Shown piece after piece: positions 26,485 through 37,561 of a stretch of DNA of 64,000 nt (within the stretch, counting starts at the first letter, position 1; every line of letters begins with the position of its first letter). A program made the position numbers and the translations under genes. Under the pieces are notes generated by a model. The model was not told the origin of the DNA and did no database searches. It was given only the letters and a program-made list of their open reading frames with translations. The stretch comes from Adineta vaga (taxonomy: Eukaryota; Rotifera): positions 8,184,001 through 8,248,000 of the forward strand of contig CP075496.1 in assembly GCA_021613535.1 (NCBI GenBank), read 5' to 3'.

Positions 26485-28081
26485 TTATTTCTTAGCATAA
26501 GTAGAATCTGGACTAAGACCAGAGCTTCCAATAGCTGCACCTGCTAATGGAAATGTACCAGCAGCTGCTGGGTATGCACCAACGGCTGGATATGCAGCGG
26601 CACCTGATTGATATTGATATCCCGATTGATATTGACCAACCTAAATAGACAAAATATTTGACAATTTAATAGTTAGACGAATAAAATTCTACTTGAACAG
26701 CTGGGGCTCCAAAAGATGGATATGTAAGAGCACTATGAACGGCGGAATGAGTTTCATGGTAAGTTGATGAAACATATCCACCATAATTTAAAGCTTGATG
26801 ATACATATGGAAGTCATCATGTAAATGAATGCCAAGTCGTGTAAGTAAGTCAAATGAAAAGTATTGAGCATGATATAAATAAGTACCAAGTGTTGTTAAA
26901 TGACCGCTGTATGATCCATAACCAGCAGCAATAAAGGAACTTAATGATATTGTCGAAGGACATGGCCAGAGATTTAACGAACGAAATTGTTCAATGGTAT
27001 AGTAGGATCTAACGTAGCTATAGTAACCGACATTACTAATAAGCATATTGCTATGAAAAAAGCCTGCACGAATCATATCACTAACAATAGTTGATTGTTG
27101 AGTTTCTTGATACATAAATTCAGTTGTTTGCGTTTGAGAAACAGCACTTGTAGCAAATGGATAACAACCAAAATTTCTAAACGTATCTCGTGATACATGA
27201 CCATGTTGCATGGCAAGCAAACCGATGGGAGTAACAACTTTCGAAGTACCATAGACGTATTTTGCAGAAATTAAATGATCAAGACTTAATTGAAAATCTC
27301 CATTTAATTGACAAGCTGTAGAAGGAAAATTTGATGGTAAATAATGAATATATGCAGCAGTGAGACCAAGTGCCGTTGGAAGACAGTTTGAATGTAAATA
27401 TCCCGCTTGTTGAAGAAAACTAGATGTGATCATCTCATTTGGAAATGGATATAGACTAAGTGATCGAAGTTGTGATGGAAGAACATGACCAAAAAGACTT
27501 GCCATAACACCTAAACCAGTTAACACACTTGATTGACCAAAACGAGTGATATATGCAGCATTTAATAAACCATCAGAATCAATTGATTGAATAGGAAATA
27601 AGTTAAGTGCTGAAAGTTGTGGTATTGTTAAATGACCACAGTCGAGAGCTGAAAATGCATCTTGTGTAAAATAATTCGAATTTGGTACACACATGCCACC
27701 ACTTTGAAGTGCTGGCATAGAAACCAAACCACTAAGGAAGAATTTTCGTTGTTGAACATAATTGACGGTGTTTTGAAGTTGAATACCGACTTGAGTGTTT
27801 CGAGCAGCATATTGATCACAGCCAGTAATTTCACCATAATTGCAAGGTCCTTGCAACAATGGTGATGCTAGATATGGTGAAACGTCACGTTTCGAACGAC
27901 GTTTGACCGTTTGTTTTTGACCATTATTTAATGCCGATTCAATTTTCCATGCATCTATTCATGTTGACAATGAAGAACGAAGATTCCTTCGAAAATATTC
28001 TTTAAAATTCTACTTACCAAGATGTTGGATGGTTAAATCCAATAAAACAAGAATTAGAATGGTTGATACGATACGATTCAT
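26485..28081 (-). CDS. Secreted proprotein with about 65-residue repeats
   Basis: Family not recognised. Three exons, 28018-28081, 26693-27954 and 26485-26640, give 493 residues. A signal peptide (MNRIVSTILILVLLDLTI) is followed by a basic stretch KRRSKRD, a good furin-type site near residue 45, and then the body. The body repeats a pattern about every 60-70 residues: an A-[GK]-Y/F-x-H/Y segment, then LT-x-[LI]-G-L, an H-x-x-x-x-x-[FL]-R-x-[LF] segment and [LC]-[YW]-P-[FC]. Four to six copies are visible. The last exon is Ala/Gly/Pro/Tyr-rich (YPAVGAYPAAAG), like structural cuticle or silk-type tails. The big exon is Gln/Ser/Tyr-rich with few cysteines. A secreted structural or assembled protein is inference. 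Confidence 0.75.
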
Positions 28082-28860
28082 GTCGGTAGTGCAGGATATG
28101 AAAAATTCGAAGATTTACTTCAGTTTATATACTTGACGTTAATTAAGAACTGTTTTGTATTTTTAATGTAGAAAATATTTTCAAATATCAACCATATGCC
28201 CAAGTTGCTTATTTTTTTCGGATACAAACAAAGATTTCTCTCTATTTAATTAGGAATATTCAATAACAATACCATGTTTTTCATCATTCGAAATAGAGAA
28301 CACGAAATATGATACAAATTATCTAACATCGTATAATTTCATTTACTTGTTTCAATCAAAACATCTGGTACTTGAATAAAACACATATTTTCTCAAATTC
28401 AGATCCCACGTCTGAAAATAACGAATCTAATATCAATCAATATTGTTGGACACATGTTTTCTTTATTAGATTCTATTTTTTTGTAACAAAATACATGTTT
28501 GTTGATATTTTTATTTATAACGACATTTTTATGCAAACATTATGATTGTTTGATTGAGGGTGAATACTATCAATAAAAGATAGTTATGATCGAACTAATT
28601 TAATATTAAGAAAAACTAAGTTTTTGAAAATTCAACGAATCAAAACTTTAGTAAATATGTGTTGATCTAAGAAGTCGAAATGAACGAATCCTATTATTGA
28701 TTTAAAATAAATCTTTTCAAAAATAATATCGAACGACTTAAGTATTTTATGATTGAAATGACGACGAATATACTTAGGTTGGTTGACGAGTAAGCTTAGG
28801 ATCATATTTCATTCAAATATAAAATCAAACTCATAGAAAAACAATAATCAGTTTGATACG
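28082..28860. other. Divergent promoter region
   Basis: About 780 bases between the repeat proprotein (minus) and the DUF4855 gene (plus). Very AT-rich, with a minus-strand TATA-like box near its left end. No ORF, RNA gene or mobile-element end was seen. Confidence 0.55.
28124..28131 (-). promoter_or_regulatory. TATA-like box upstream of repeat proprotein
   Basis: TATATAAA on the minus strand about 43 bases before the ATG at 28,081, the same spacing as the App1-like and small secreted protein genes. Confidence 0.5.
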
Positions 28861-31233
28861 ATGATGTCTATCATAAATGCAATCATATTTCTTATTGTCT
28901 TTGATTATATTCATAAAATCAATGGCATCGATTATCTAGGTTATCCAACTATTGATCAAGCAGGTTTTCATCATAATGCTCTACTCTATATTGATGGAAT
29001 TCATTCGCCAGAAAAGTTAATGTTCTGGTTAACTGGTTCATATGATTCTCTAGATTCTCATCATGTTATTTTCGATACAGTCACTATAATTGTTGAACGT
29101 ACACCGTACAACTCTGTGACAGCTTATTCAACAAATCAACGAGATTGGACATGGTTTCTTGATATGAAACTTACTGGTGAATATGGTATACTTTCTAATT
29201 TAACTCAAGCTTTAAATCGATTAGAACCAAGAATTAAACCTTTACAAATTATTGTCATGTTACCGTATATTGATTTAATTGGACAACAAACATTTTCATC
29301 TACATTAAATCTTGCCATACAAAATCATCGTCAACAAGCAATTGAATGGTATGTACAAACGGTGAAAGAACAAGTAAAACAATATTCAAAATTACATCTT
29401 TGGGGAATTTATCTTATGCGTGAAGATATTGCTTTGGATAGTAATGAACAAGTAACAAGAGAAATCAGTGACATTGTGCATTCACATCAATTACGTTTAC
29501 TTTGGATACCATATACAAGTGCAAGTAACTGGAATAATTGGGCAAATTTAGGTATTGATGTAGCTATTCTTCAATCTGGTTATGCGTTTTCATCACCATT
29601 AATGCAAGGAACATTCAATGCTGGTCGACTACGAGCAACTGCTAAACTTGCTCAAAAATATGGTTTAGGTGTTGAAATTGAAACAAATCAAGGTGCAAGT
29701 ACAGATTATGAAATAGCACTTTTACAAAATTATTTAGCACAAGGTTTTATTGATGGTTATCAGTTTGTACCAACAGCTTATTTTCTTGGTAATTATGATA
29801 CAATTGCTCGATCGAAACAGGCATGTAATCTTCTTCGTAAATATACATCTGGTCTTCAAATTGAACCAACCTTTCTTACAAATCTATCATGGTCTTGGAC
29901 AAATAATCCAATATCTCAAGCAACAATCAATATTTCATCATCAGTCATACCACAAGCTATTCGAATTAATTGGTCAACAAAACATAGAAATTGGTCGGGT
30001 AAGATTAAAGTAGAAGGATATATTAAAATAGATAATAGTTATACATGGAAATTGTTAAGTAGTACTGAGGTAGGTGAAAAAAATTGGCGTGATGAAGATT
30101 GGAGTAGTACATTACTACCATTTACAGTATCATCTTCTCAAACAATTCTATCAATACGAATATCATTTACTAGTGATTATTTTATACCTCAATTAACCAA
30201 TGAAGATCTCATTATTGAACAGATTCCAAATGGTATTGCCCTTCAAACAAGTACAGGTGCTCCATATCATATAATACCTACAATGCATACTTATAATCCT
30301 CAATATGGCGATTCAACTAATCAAACAATATCCAATTTTTATCGTGGTCTACTTACAGATAGACAATGGTCCATTGATCATTGGCAATCAAAAATGTCTA
30401 TTGGTTGGGCAAATGATATGTCGACTCATCCATTTATACGTATCGCAATTGATTTTGGTCAAATAATTCATATTGATCAAATTTTAGTTCGTATGCATGG
30501 CGGTACACATGCAAGTATTAATTGGCCTAACATTGCTCGTATACTGATTAGCAATGATTGTATACCATTTTCACCATATAGTTCATCGGATTGTTCAATA
30601 AAAAGTTATCCATGTACTGATCGTGTGATCACTGGTGGTACAGATACAAATCAGGGAGGTATTTTATCTTTTACATTTTCGAATTCTCTCCGTTGGGCAA
30701 CACTTGAATTTCAACCAAATGGTTGGCTTATGATTGATGAAATACAAGCTTTTGCTAATGGACGTGATATATCACATTTAATTCAATATTATCTTCTGAC
30801 ACCACCAACTTCTAACTCATTATCAACAAGTATTTCTTATTCTGATGATGGAGTTCGTCTTACAGATGGTGTTATATCTGGTGTAATGGGATCTCTAACA
30901 GGATGGATGAAAAGTGAAACACGTTCGATTATTATTGATCTATTAGTTATTCGAACTATTCGTGAAACATCGGTTTGGTCATTGATTAAGTCAGATTGGG
31001 CAATTGGTCCACCGACATCAGTCATTGTTAGTACAAGTTTAGATGGAAATACTTGGATTTTATTTGATAAACAAGGACAGATGCAAATGGGCGAACGTAT
31101 ACTAGATGCTCAACGTTTATTTCTAATCGCTAGTTATCCAAGACAAACTCGATATATTAAATTTGATTTTCCCGTTGATCAACTTACTCCTGGGTGGTGG
31201 ACAATGATATCTGAAGTATCAGCTACTGATTAA
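28861..31233 (+). CDS. Secreted DUF4855 protein with discoidin-like C-terminal modules, intronless
   Basis: One uninterrupted 790-residue frame with no internal splice signals needed, among neighbours that nearly all have introns every 100-400 bases. A signal peptide (about residues 1-23, ending KINGIDYLG) leads into a DUF4855-type domain to about residue 330. Signs are LTDxxW/WxLTGSYDS-like openings, PLQIIVMLPYID, WGIYLMRED, LLWIPYTSASNW and VEIETNQGAS. Downstream are two beta-sandwich modules of discoidin (F5/8) style, with HPFIRIAIDFGQIIHIDQI near 500-520 and LTDGVISG followed by RSIIIDLLV near 670-700. DUF4855 is known mainly from bacteria, where it accompanies carbohydrate-binding modules. 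Function is unproven; polysaccharide binding or hydrolysis is inference. Both Met codons at the start suit the signal peptide. Confidence 0.8.
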   Translation: MMSIINAIIFLIVFDYIHKINGIDYLGYPTIDQAGFHHNALLYIDGIHSPEKLMFWLTGSYDSLDSHHVIFDTVTIIVERTPYNSVTAYSTNQRDWTWFLDMKLTGEYGILSNLTQALNRLEPRIKPLQIIVMLPYIDLIGQQTFSSTLNLAIQNHRQQAIEWYVQTVKEQVKQYSKLHLWGIYLMREDIALDSNEQVTREISDIVHSHQLRLLWIPYTSASNWNNWANLGIDVAILQSGYAFSSPLMQGTFNAGRLRATAKLAQKYGLGVEIETNQGASTDYEIALLQNYLAQGFIDGYQFVPTAYFLGNYDTIARSKQACNLLRKYTSGLQIEPTFLTNLSWSWTNNPISQATINISSSVIPQAIRINWSTKHRNWSGKIKVEGYIKIDNSYTWKLLSSTEVGEKNWRDEDWSSTLLPFTVSSSQTILSIRISFTSDYFIPQLTNEDLIIEQIPNGIALQTSTGAPYHIIPTMHTYNPQYGDSTNQTISNFYRGLLTDRQWSIDHWQSKMSIGWANDMSTHPFIRIAIDFGQIIHIDQILVRMHGGTHASINWPNIARILISNDCIPFSPYSSSDCSIKSYPCTDRVITGGTDTNQGGILSFTFSNSLRWATLEFQPNGWLMIDEIQAFANGRDISHLIQYYLLTPPTSNSLSTSISYSDDGVRLTDGVISGVMGSLTGWMKSETRSIIIDLLVIRTIRETSVWSLIKSDWAIGPPTSVIVSTSLDGNTWILFDKQGQMQMGERILDAQRLFLIASYPRQTRYIKFDFPVDQLTPGWWTMISEVSATD

Positions 31234-31404
31234 TTTCTTGCAAAAACAAAATTTGATTTTAATTTTCAGATGTCATGTTTATTTTTATTCATAATTTTAT
31301 TTGAGCACATGACAGAAAAATTTCAAATAAGCAAATAAAAGTTAAGTCAACGATCTTTTTTTTCATTTCAGACATAATATATTCATTGATAAAAAAAAAC
31401 ATCA

Positions 31405-32235
31405 CTAACCACTTGTAATTCGAAAACATCCTCCACAGGCATCGTATGCTGCATTACGTGTATAATCAGAAATTGCATTTGAACAAGCTTGACAACCGTT
31501 ATATTCATTATCTTCATTGCAAGGTATACTATAACGTTGACTAGCAGCTTGTAAACCAGTTGATTGAACAACATGTATTACTCTCATTTGAGTAGTTGGT
31601 GGAGGTGCCATAACAACTTGTCGATATTGAACACTCTGCGATAGTAAATCTCTAGTACAATCGGCAGCAGTCGAAAGCGTTACCTCATGAGAACGAACGT
31701 ATTTAATTAAGGCTGGAATTCTAGTTCGAAATGATTGCCAACTAGCACTACTTAAATCAGTAGTATCGTCCGGAGCTGTCATTTGATCAATAGCATCTTT
31801 TTCTTCATCATATTTATCAATCATATCTTTTGCAAACTTTTCGATCGAGTTACATGTCTCGTTATGTGACTTAATATAATTTTCGTAAGCTTTAATAATT
31901 CGTTTGATACCGCTACGTAATTCATCTTGAATTTCTCTCCATTCTGCAGCACATGATGTACCTTGAGCGCTTGATTCTGCCATTTTGTCAGCAAGTTTAC
32001 TTACTTTTTCACGGATTTTGTCTATGGCTTCTTTATCATTTTCAATTTCTTCACTGACTTCATTATTTAATTTTTTTGCACCCACGCGAGCGAGTGCATG
32101 AAGATCGTCTGCTGTTTCTTGTAAATCTGATTCTCGTTTGTAACGTGATAAATAATTGTTTTGAACACTGAATTCATAAGAATAATGAATACAATCAAGA
32201 ATGATAACGAAATTGATCAATGATGATAAGATCAT
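31405..32235 (-). CDS. Secreted helical proprotein, family unknown, intronless
   Basis: A single open exon of 276 residues. An in-frame ATG exists at 32,316, but a TATA-like box lies at 32,290-32,297, downstream of it, and the ATG at 32,235 begins a proper signal peptide (MILSSLINFVIILDCIHYS). I therefore start there. A dibasic site RYKR follows at about residue 34. The body is charged and strongly helical (EEIENDKEAIDKIREKVSKL), probably coiled coil. It ends in a Cys-rich segment with several C-x(2)-C pairs (NGCQACS, DACGGCF). It converges on the DUF4855 gene with 171 bases between stops. No family recognised; a processed structural or mucus protein is one possibility. Confidence 0.7.
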   Translation of the reverse strand: MILSSLINFVIILDCIHYSYEFSVQNNYLSRYKRESDLQETADDLHALARVGAKKLNNEVSEEIENDKEAIDKIREKVSKLADKMAESSAQGTSCAAEWREIQDELRSGIKRIIKAYENYIKSHNETCNSIEKFAKDMIDKYDEEKDAIDQMTAPDDTTDLSSASWQSFRTRIPALIKYVRSHEVTLSTAADCTRDLLSQSVQYRQVVMAPPPTTQMRVIHVVQSTGLQAASQRYSIPCNEDNEYNGCQACSNAISDYTRNAAYDACGGCFRITSG

Positions 32236-32840
32236 TTCGATTTGATTAGAAGGAAAAAATAGAAATAAGATTTCACTTGATTTCAAGTATTTATATAAGA
32301 CAGTAGATAGAAACATATTTGCAATAGTTTACATATGCTTTTTATTTTATATTTGATTTGAATTTCTGGACAATCTGTATAAACTTCAAATGGAAAATAT
32401 TGAGTTTTTCATTTAAGATATTCATTTATTACTGATTGAAAACAAATATATGTTTATGTCTATCTTCAAGGTTACATACAATTTCAAGTATAACAATAAA
32501 AAATACATCATATTTGTAGCAAATTATGAAGAATTTCACTATGTAATATGAATTGCATAGGTTTTGAAAAACGAAAAAAAAAAGAAGAGGATATCACGAT
32601 TTCTACTCATCTTTCAAGACACGTGCGCTCTCATACGAAAGATTTACTCATTGGTTTCAGTTTGTTTACCAATGACGTTTTGTTATCAGTGACTGACTTG
32701 TCAATGAAAACTACTTCTACCTATCTACGCTTCATTTCGTGAAGTATATAACAAGGTCTAATTTTGTTCTCCGGTGATCACAGACGTGTTGTGAATAAAC
32801 ACTCATTACATTGCAATATCTTTTTCATTTAATCATTCAC
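32236..32840. other. Divergent promoter region
   Basis: About 600 bases between the helical proprotein (minus) and the CAP-Gly gene (plus). The left end has a TATA-like box for the minus-strand gene. A 64-codon ORF at 32,548-32,742 has no recognisable feature and is probably chance. Confidence 0.5.
32290..32297 (-). promoter_or_regulatory. TATA-like box upstream of helical proprotein
   Basis: TATATAAA on the minus strand, 55 bases before the ATG at 32,235. It decides between the two possible start codons of that gene. Confidence 0.5.
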
Positions 32841-35800
32841 ATGAGTGCTTCGGTAAGATAAAAAAATAACATATACACATTTTATCTAATACTTGAACAT
32901 GTCCAAATTGTCTGAGAATATTCTACATTATGATTGAGATTTTATATTATTTAAAGATTATCGATCAGGTTAAAGATGAGTATGATTAAGCTGTTAGAAA
33001 AAGTGAGAATATAAGACGATGACAATGATTAGAAAAAGTGTAAATGTTATGTACGTGTGCATTTATATGCATGCATCAAATGTACTATATGTGATACTTG
33101 TCTACTGTTCTTTACTTACTTCAACTCATATTCATGCCAATGAGAAAGAGCATATGTATTGATTAAGTATATTCTTTCGTTATTGTTGTTGCTGTCGTTG
33201 TCGTCGTCGTCGTCGTTCTTCTCTTCTTCTTCTTCTTCTTCTTCTCCTTCATCTAATGGATAGATTAATCTGTCTGGTATTGTATCGAGAAACATACATC
33301 AAGTGTCTTCTTTCTATCGCATTCTAAATATGTAATCGATCACTTTCTTTGTTTTAGGCGACTGCTACAACCACGGAACGTAAATCGTTCTTACCATTAC
33401 GAGTACGCTCGACTACAGTTGCAGGATCGAGTAATATGCCAGCATCATCTCGTTCGATCACACCTGTTCCTATATCCATGCCATTGGGTGTACAAAATGA
33501 TTCGTTAATTGATTTATGCTATTTTGATTTGTTTTTCATCGCTGTTTGTTTTTATTGATTTCTAGTAAAGTATCATTTGCCGTGGGAGATCGTGTATTAG
33601 TCAATGGACTCAAAATTGGAACTCTACGCTATGTTGGAACAGTTAAATTCGCTTCTGGATTATTCTATGGTATTGAATTGGATGAACCTGAAGGTAAACA
33701 TGATGGACAAGTGAACGATTTTCGGTATTTATATTCGCATGAAATATATTCTTTGCATTTTTATATGATACTTGTTTGTTTTTACAAAGATATTTTCAAT
33801 GTAAAACGAATCATGGAGTATTTGTACCGTATGATAAAGTTGTCTTAGCACCTCGAGAACGAACATTAGTATGTATTTATCGACAAGAAATCATTGAAAT
33901 TAAAAGAAAAATCATACATTTCAGTCAACATATCGAACGATTAGTCGTTTAAGGCCTCCAGCAATAACTCGTACTATGACAGTGTCATCAGCAATAACTA
34001 TTAAAACTGAACGACATACAATTAAACCACCTTCTCCACATATTCCATTACCTGATATTATACCAACTCCAACAACTCCTACGCAACCCATCGCCATAAA
34101 CAAGTCAATTAATGATCCAGTCCTCACCGATGATCTTGTTCGTTTCATTTATCCGAAAACAAATCTCATTTTTAATTCTAGGATACAATGACACCAACAG
34201 AAGAACCAAGTTTAATCTGCAATTCAATACTTCAAATTCAACCAACAACAATCGATGAACGTATGTTTCAATTTTTTTCTTAAAAAAAGTGCATTAAATT
34301 CTCATTGCTTTAGCTTCGGAAACGATTGAAGCTGATTTTACTGATAGTGTCTCGCTAATTCTTCATCAACTTCAACAAGATGAAAAACCTGATTTTCTTC
34401 ATTCACGTGGTTCATTAACCATCAGTGAAGGAAGTACGAATGATGATGGAGATGATGAGAATGACGATAATATTAGTGATGATTGTGATAATGAAAGTAT
34501 TCCTGGATCAAGTATTAGTGAAAGAATACAAATCATTCGTCGTTCATTATCAATACATGAATCAACAAAATCTGTACAAACAGATCTATCCTTCGATATC
34601 AATGATAATATGTTGATTATGAAAAATACTTCATTAGAATCGACATCACTTTCAAATTCAAATAAATCATTAACCGATTCATCAACATCGATTAATAAAT
34701 TAAAAATGAACTCTACATATAATAAATCAGTTAGTAGCAATAAACGATTAAGTATTCCAACTTCAATATCAACTATAAAGAAAGGTTCAGAAAATTCATT
34801 GACAGGAAAACAATCGATTAAATATTGTTTACTTTTCTTAAGATTCTGAACGAAAAGGATCTATTACAGTAATAAATACTGCGTCTTCAACGCGAAAATT
34901 ATCTTTAATACCATCAAAAAAAGGATCTCCAGCTATGACTAGACAAAATTCTATCAACTCAATTGTTTCATCAAGTTCACAATCGAGTAAATTCTCATCT
35001 TTTCACATATGCTTATAATCTATTTGATTAATTCAGAGCTCAATCATTCTCTTTCATCAACAACTTCAATCGATGATAATCACACTGAAGTTATACCAAA
35101 TTCACGAAGATCATCGAACACAAATTTAAAATCATCTTCCACTACAACTCGAAAAGTATCTCATCCAACTAATCTTCTTGATTCTGGTAGATAAATTTTC
35201 TTTCAAAACTTCATCTAAGTTCTTTTTTTGTGCAGATAAAAAAACGATTTCGTCTCAACATTTATCGTTGTAAATTTTAAACAATTTCCTCGATTTTAAA
35301 TGAATATATTTCATTTTAATTCTAGACAAAAATCAGTTATTCAATCATTTGAAGATCAATCAAGAAAACAATATCAATATTTACTCAAACAATTCGATAC
35401 ATTATGTATTATGAGTCAATATTATCATTCTCAAGTAAAAGATTTCGTTTCCAAGAAGATGATAGATTACAATCTTCTTTTCATAGAATGAGCAAATCAA
35501 ACAACATTATGAACTTCAACTGAAGAAAGGTAGAAATGAATCGATGAATTTATTTTCATGAAACTTTTTTCTTCGTTTAAATTCAGTTCAAACGGCAAGT
35601 AATCAACTGAAGGTACATCTTGAGATCTTTTGCATTGAACAGAAAGAAAAGTTAATTGTATCGAATAGATTTCGATCGATCAATTACAAACATCACATCA
35701 AAATGAGTTGAGTACATTAGAACAACAACATCGAAATCAACTTGATACGATCAAAGAACTTCATCAACAACAAATCATTGAATATCAACAAAATCTTGAT

Positions 35801-36745
35801 AAAGCATCAGTAAATATCAATGATTTCTTTTTATCGCAAAACATCTTCTCGATTCTTTGTTTGTGTACAGAATGAAAAGATAGAATTCGAAATTCGTTGT
35901 AAATCTTTGCAAGAACAAGTCGATAGATTTATGGATGAAATGGCAAATAGTGAACATGCAGATCCATTGTTACGGCGTGTTGAAATCTTAGAAAAAGATC
36001 GAACAAGTTTACAAACTGTATTAGAAATTCGAAAACAAGAATTAACACAACTACGAACGAAAATTAATGAACAAGTTTTTCAAGTAAACGATTTTCATAA
36101 GTTTAATTTAGAAACGAATTTGATTTTAGCGTGAAGATCAACTTGCCTTACAAAAACGAATTGATATGGTTGAAAATCGAAATCAAGATCTTGTTTGTTT
36201 ACTTCGAAATTGGCAATTAAATGAAAAGTAAGTTGACTAATCTGTGTACGAGAAAAAAGAAACAACAATTCAATAAATAAATCGATAATAGAATAGTGTA
36301 TCAGATGTTGGCACCAGCTGTCGAATAGAGATAACGTTTCTGTCATTATCATTATTAAAATATGATATGAATAGATAATATTATCCTTGAAAATAATATG
36401 TTTTTTTTTTCCTCTATAAAAATTGATATTTACGAAATAAGTATGATTAACTTGTATTGTTTCATATCTTCTAGAGCTATTGCTGTTGAACGTGATCAAC
36501 TTAAAGAACAAATAGCAATATTAGAACGTGATAATCGTCAATTAACATTTCAAAATGAAACGTTACTCTATCGTCTTCGTGATCGACCCATATCAACATC
36601 TCAACCTCAATCATTAAAATTGAATTTAACTGCACCTATTATTCCACCAAGTCGTGATCGAACACATAGTTTATCTACACTTATGATAACAAATATACAT
36701 AAGACTGATTGTCTTTCACGGTCATTATCATTAAATTTCCTTTGA
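32841..36745 (+). CDS. CAP-Gly protein with MTUS-like C-terminal coiled coil
   Basis: Likely microtubule-associated cytoplasmic protein. Seventeen exons: 32841-32852, 33358-33503, 33566-33724, 33790-33868, 33925-34137, 34182-34260, 34314-34784, 34843-34986, 35037-35186, 35236-35266, 35326-35434, 35487-35529, 35587-35612, 35669-35809, 35871-36083, 36130-36227 and 36475-36745. They give 794 residues. A CAP-Gly domain at about residues 53-125 has GKHDG (GKNDG in most members) and GVFVPYDKV, which normally bind the EEY/F tails of tubulin. A long Ser/Thr/Asn-rich disordered middle follows, then coiled coil from about 500. The end (DPLLRRVEILEKDRTSLQ, VLEIRKQEL, RQLTFQNETLLYRLRD) resembles by eye the C-terminus of vertebrate MTUS1/ATIP proteins, which lack CAP-Gly. 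The four-codon first exon follows from the only phase-compatible upstream ATG and donor found. A 500-base first intron holds a TCG/TTC microsatellite. Confidence 0.8.
33193..33250. repeat. TCG and TTC microsatellite in intron 1 of the CAP-Gly gene
   Basis: A GTC/TCG run passes into a longer TTC run. It is intronic and unrelated to the reading frame. Confidence 0.8.
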
Positions 36746-37561
36746 AATCGGTGATTTCTTCAATTGACTCTTCGAGAATGTCTATTGACTAAGATTTCGC
36801 TTTTAAATTTGACAATATTCAATCTATATGCCTGCATCTACTTGTGTGATACGAATTCTTTACATCGACACTCTCTTTTCTTTTTTTTTGTATTATTTAT
36901 ATATTTGATTTTCTCTTTGTTTTAAATATAAATATTTATTTGCATTTGTCTTCCTATGTGGTTATAATTAGAAGAAGAAGAAAAAAAACAAATATATTTT
37001 TTCATGTTGATCTGATATGACGTAAGAAATAGTTATTATTCATTTGGTATGATATGCTAATTACGAATGTTATTCATAGTGAAAACAAGAAAAGATTGTA
37101 TAATATTTTTTTATTATAAACAATTCGTGTAACGAAAAAAGTTCTTTATCTAGATCGGTTATTTTTGTTTTTTTTCTTCTATTGACAAAGACCTTGGTTT
37201 ATGAACGGCAAAACTATCGTTCGTATGAAATTGAAAATTGAAAGCAAATGTTTTCATATGAAACATTTGTTCTTTTGTATTTATTAGAGATTTTATCTAA
37301 AAAATTGTCACACATATGTTTTAATTCATTTCTAAAGAATGAATATCAAGAAAAGCGATCAATTGAAAGCAAAATATCTGAAATACCATTCATCTGTTAT
37401 AAATTTAATCCAATAAACAAAACGAATGATATTTTCTTAATAAAATACAAAAGAAATAAAAGAAAACTCAGATGTTCGAATCGAACTGATTTTCGATATG
37501 AATATTCTTCTATTCGTTATAATAAAATAACATGTTAACAATTTAAAACGCATCTTCAGTA
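36746..37561. other. Spacer between CAP-Gly and giant gene
   Basis: Holds the CAP-Gly 3' region and the promoter of the giant gene. A 96-codon ORF at 37,248-37,538 is Lys/Asn/Ile-rich with no recognisable feature and is probably chance, though it overlaps the likely promoter. Confidence 0.5.

Noticed and set aside
33193-33250. TCG/TTC run as a coding repeat
   Set aside because: It lies inside a 500-base intron of the CAP-Gly gene; no frame joins it to an exon.
37248-37538. 96-codon ORF before the giant gene
   Set aside because: Lys/Asn/Ile-rich, no recognisable motif; typical of chance ORFs in AT-rich DNA.
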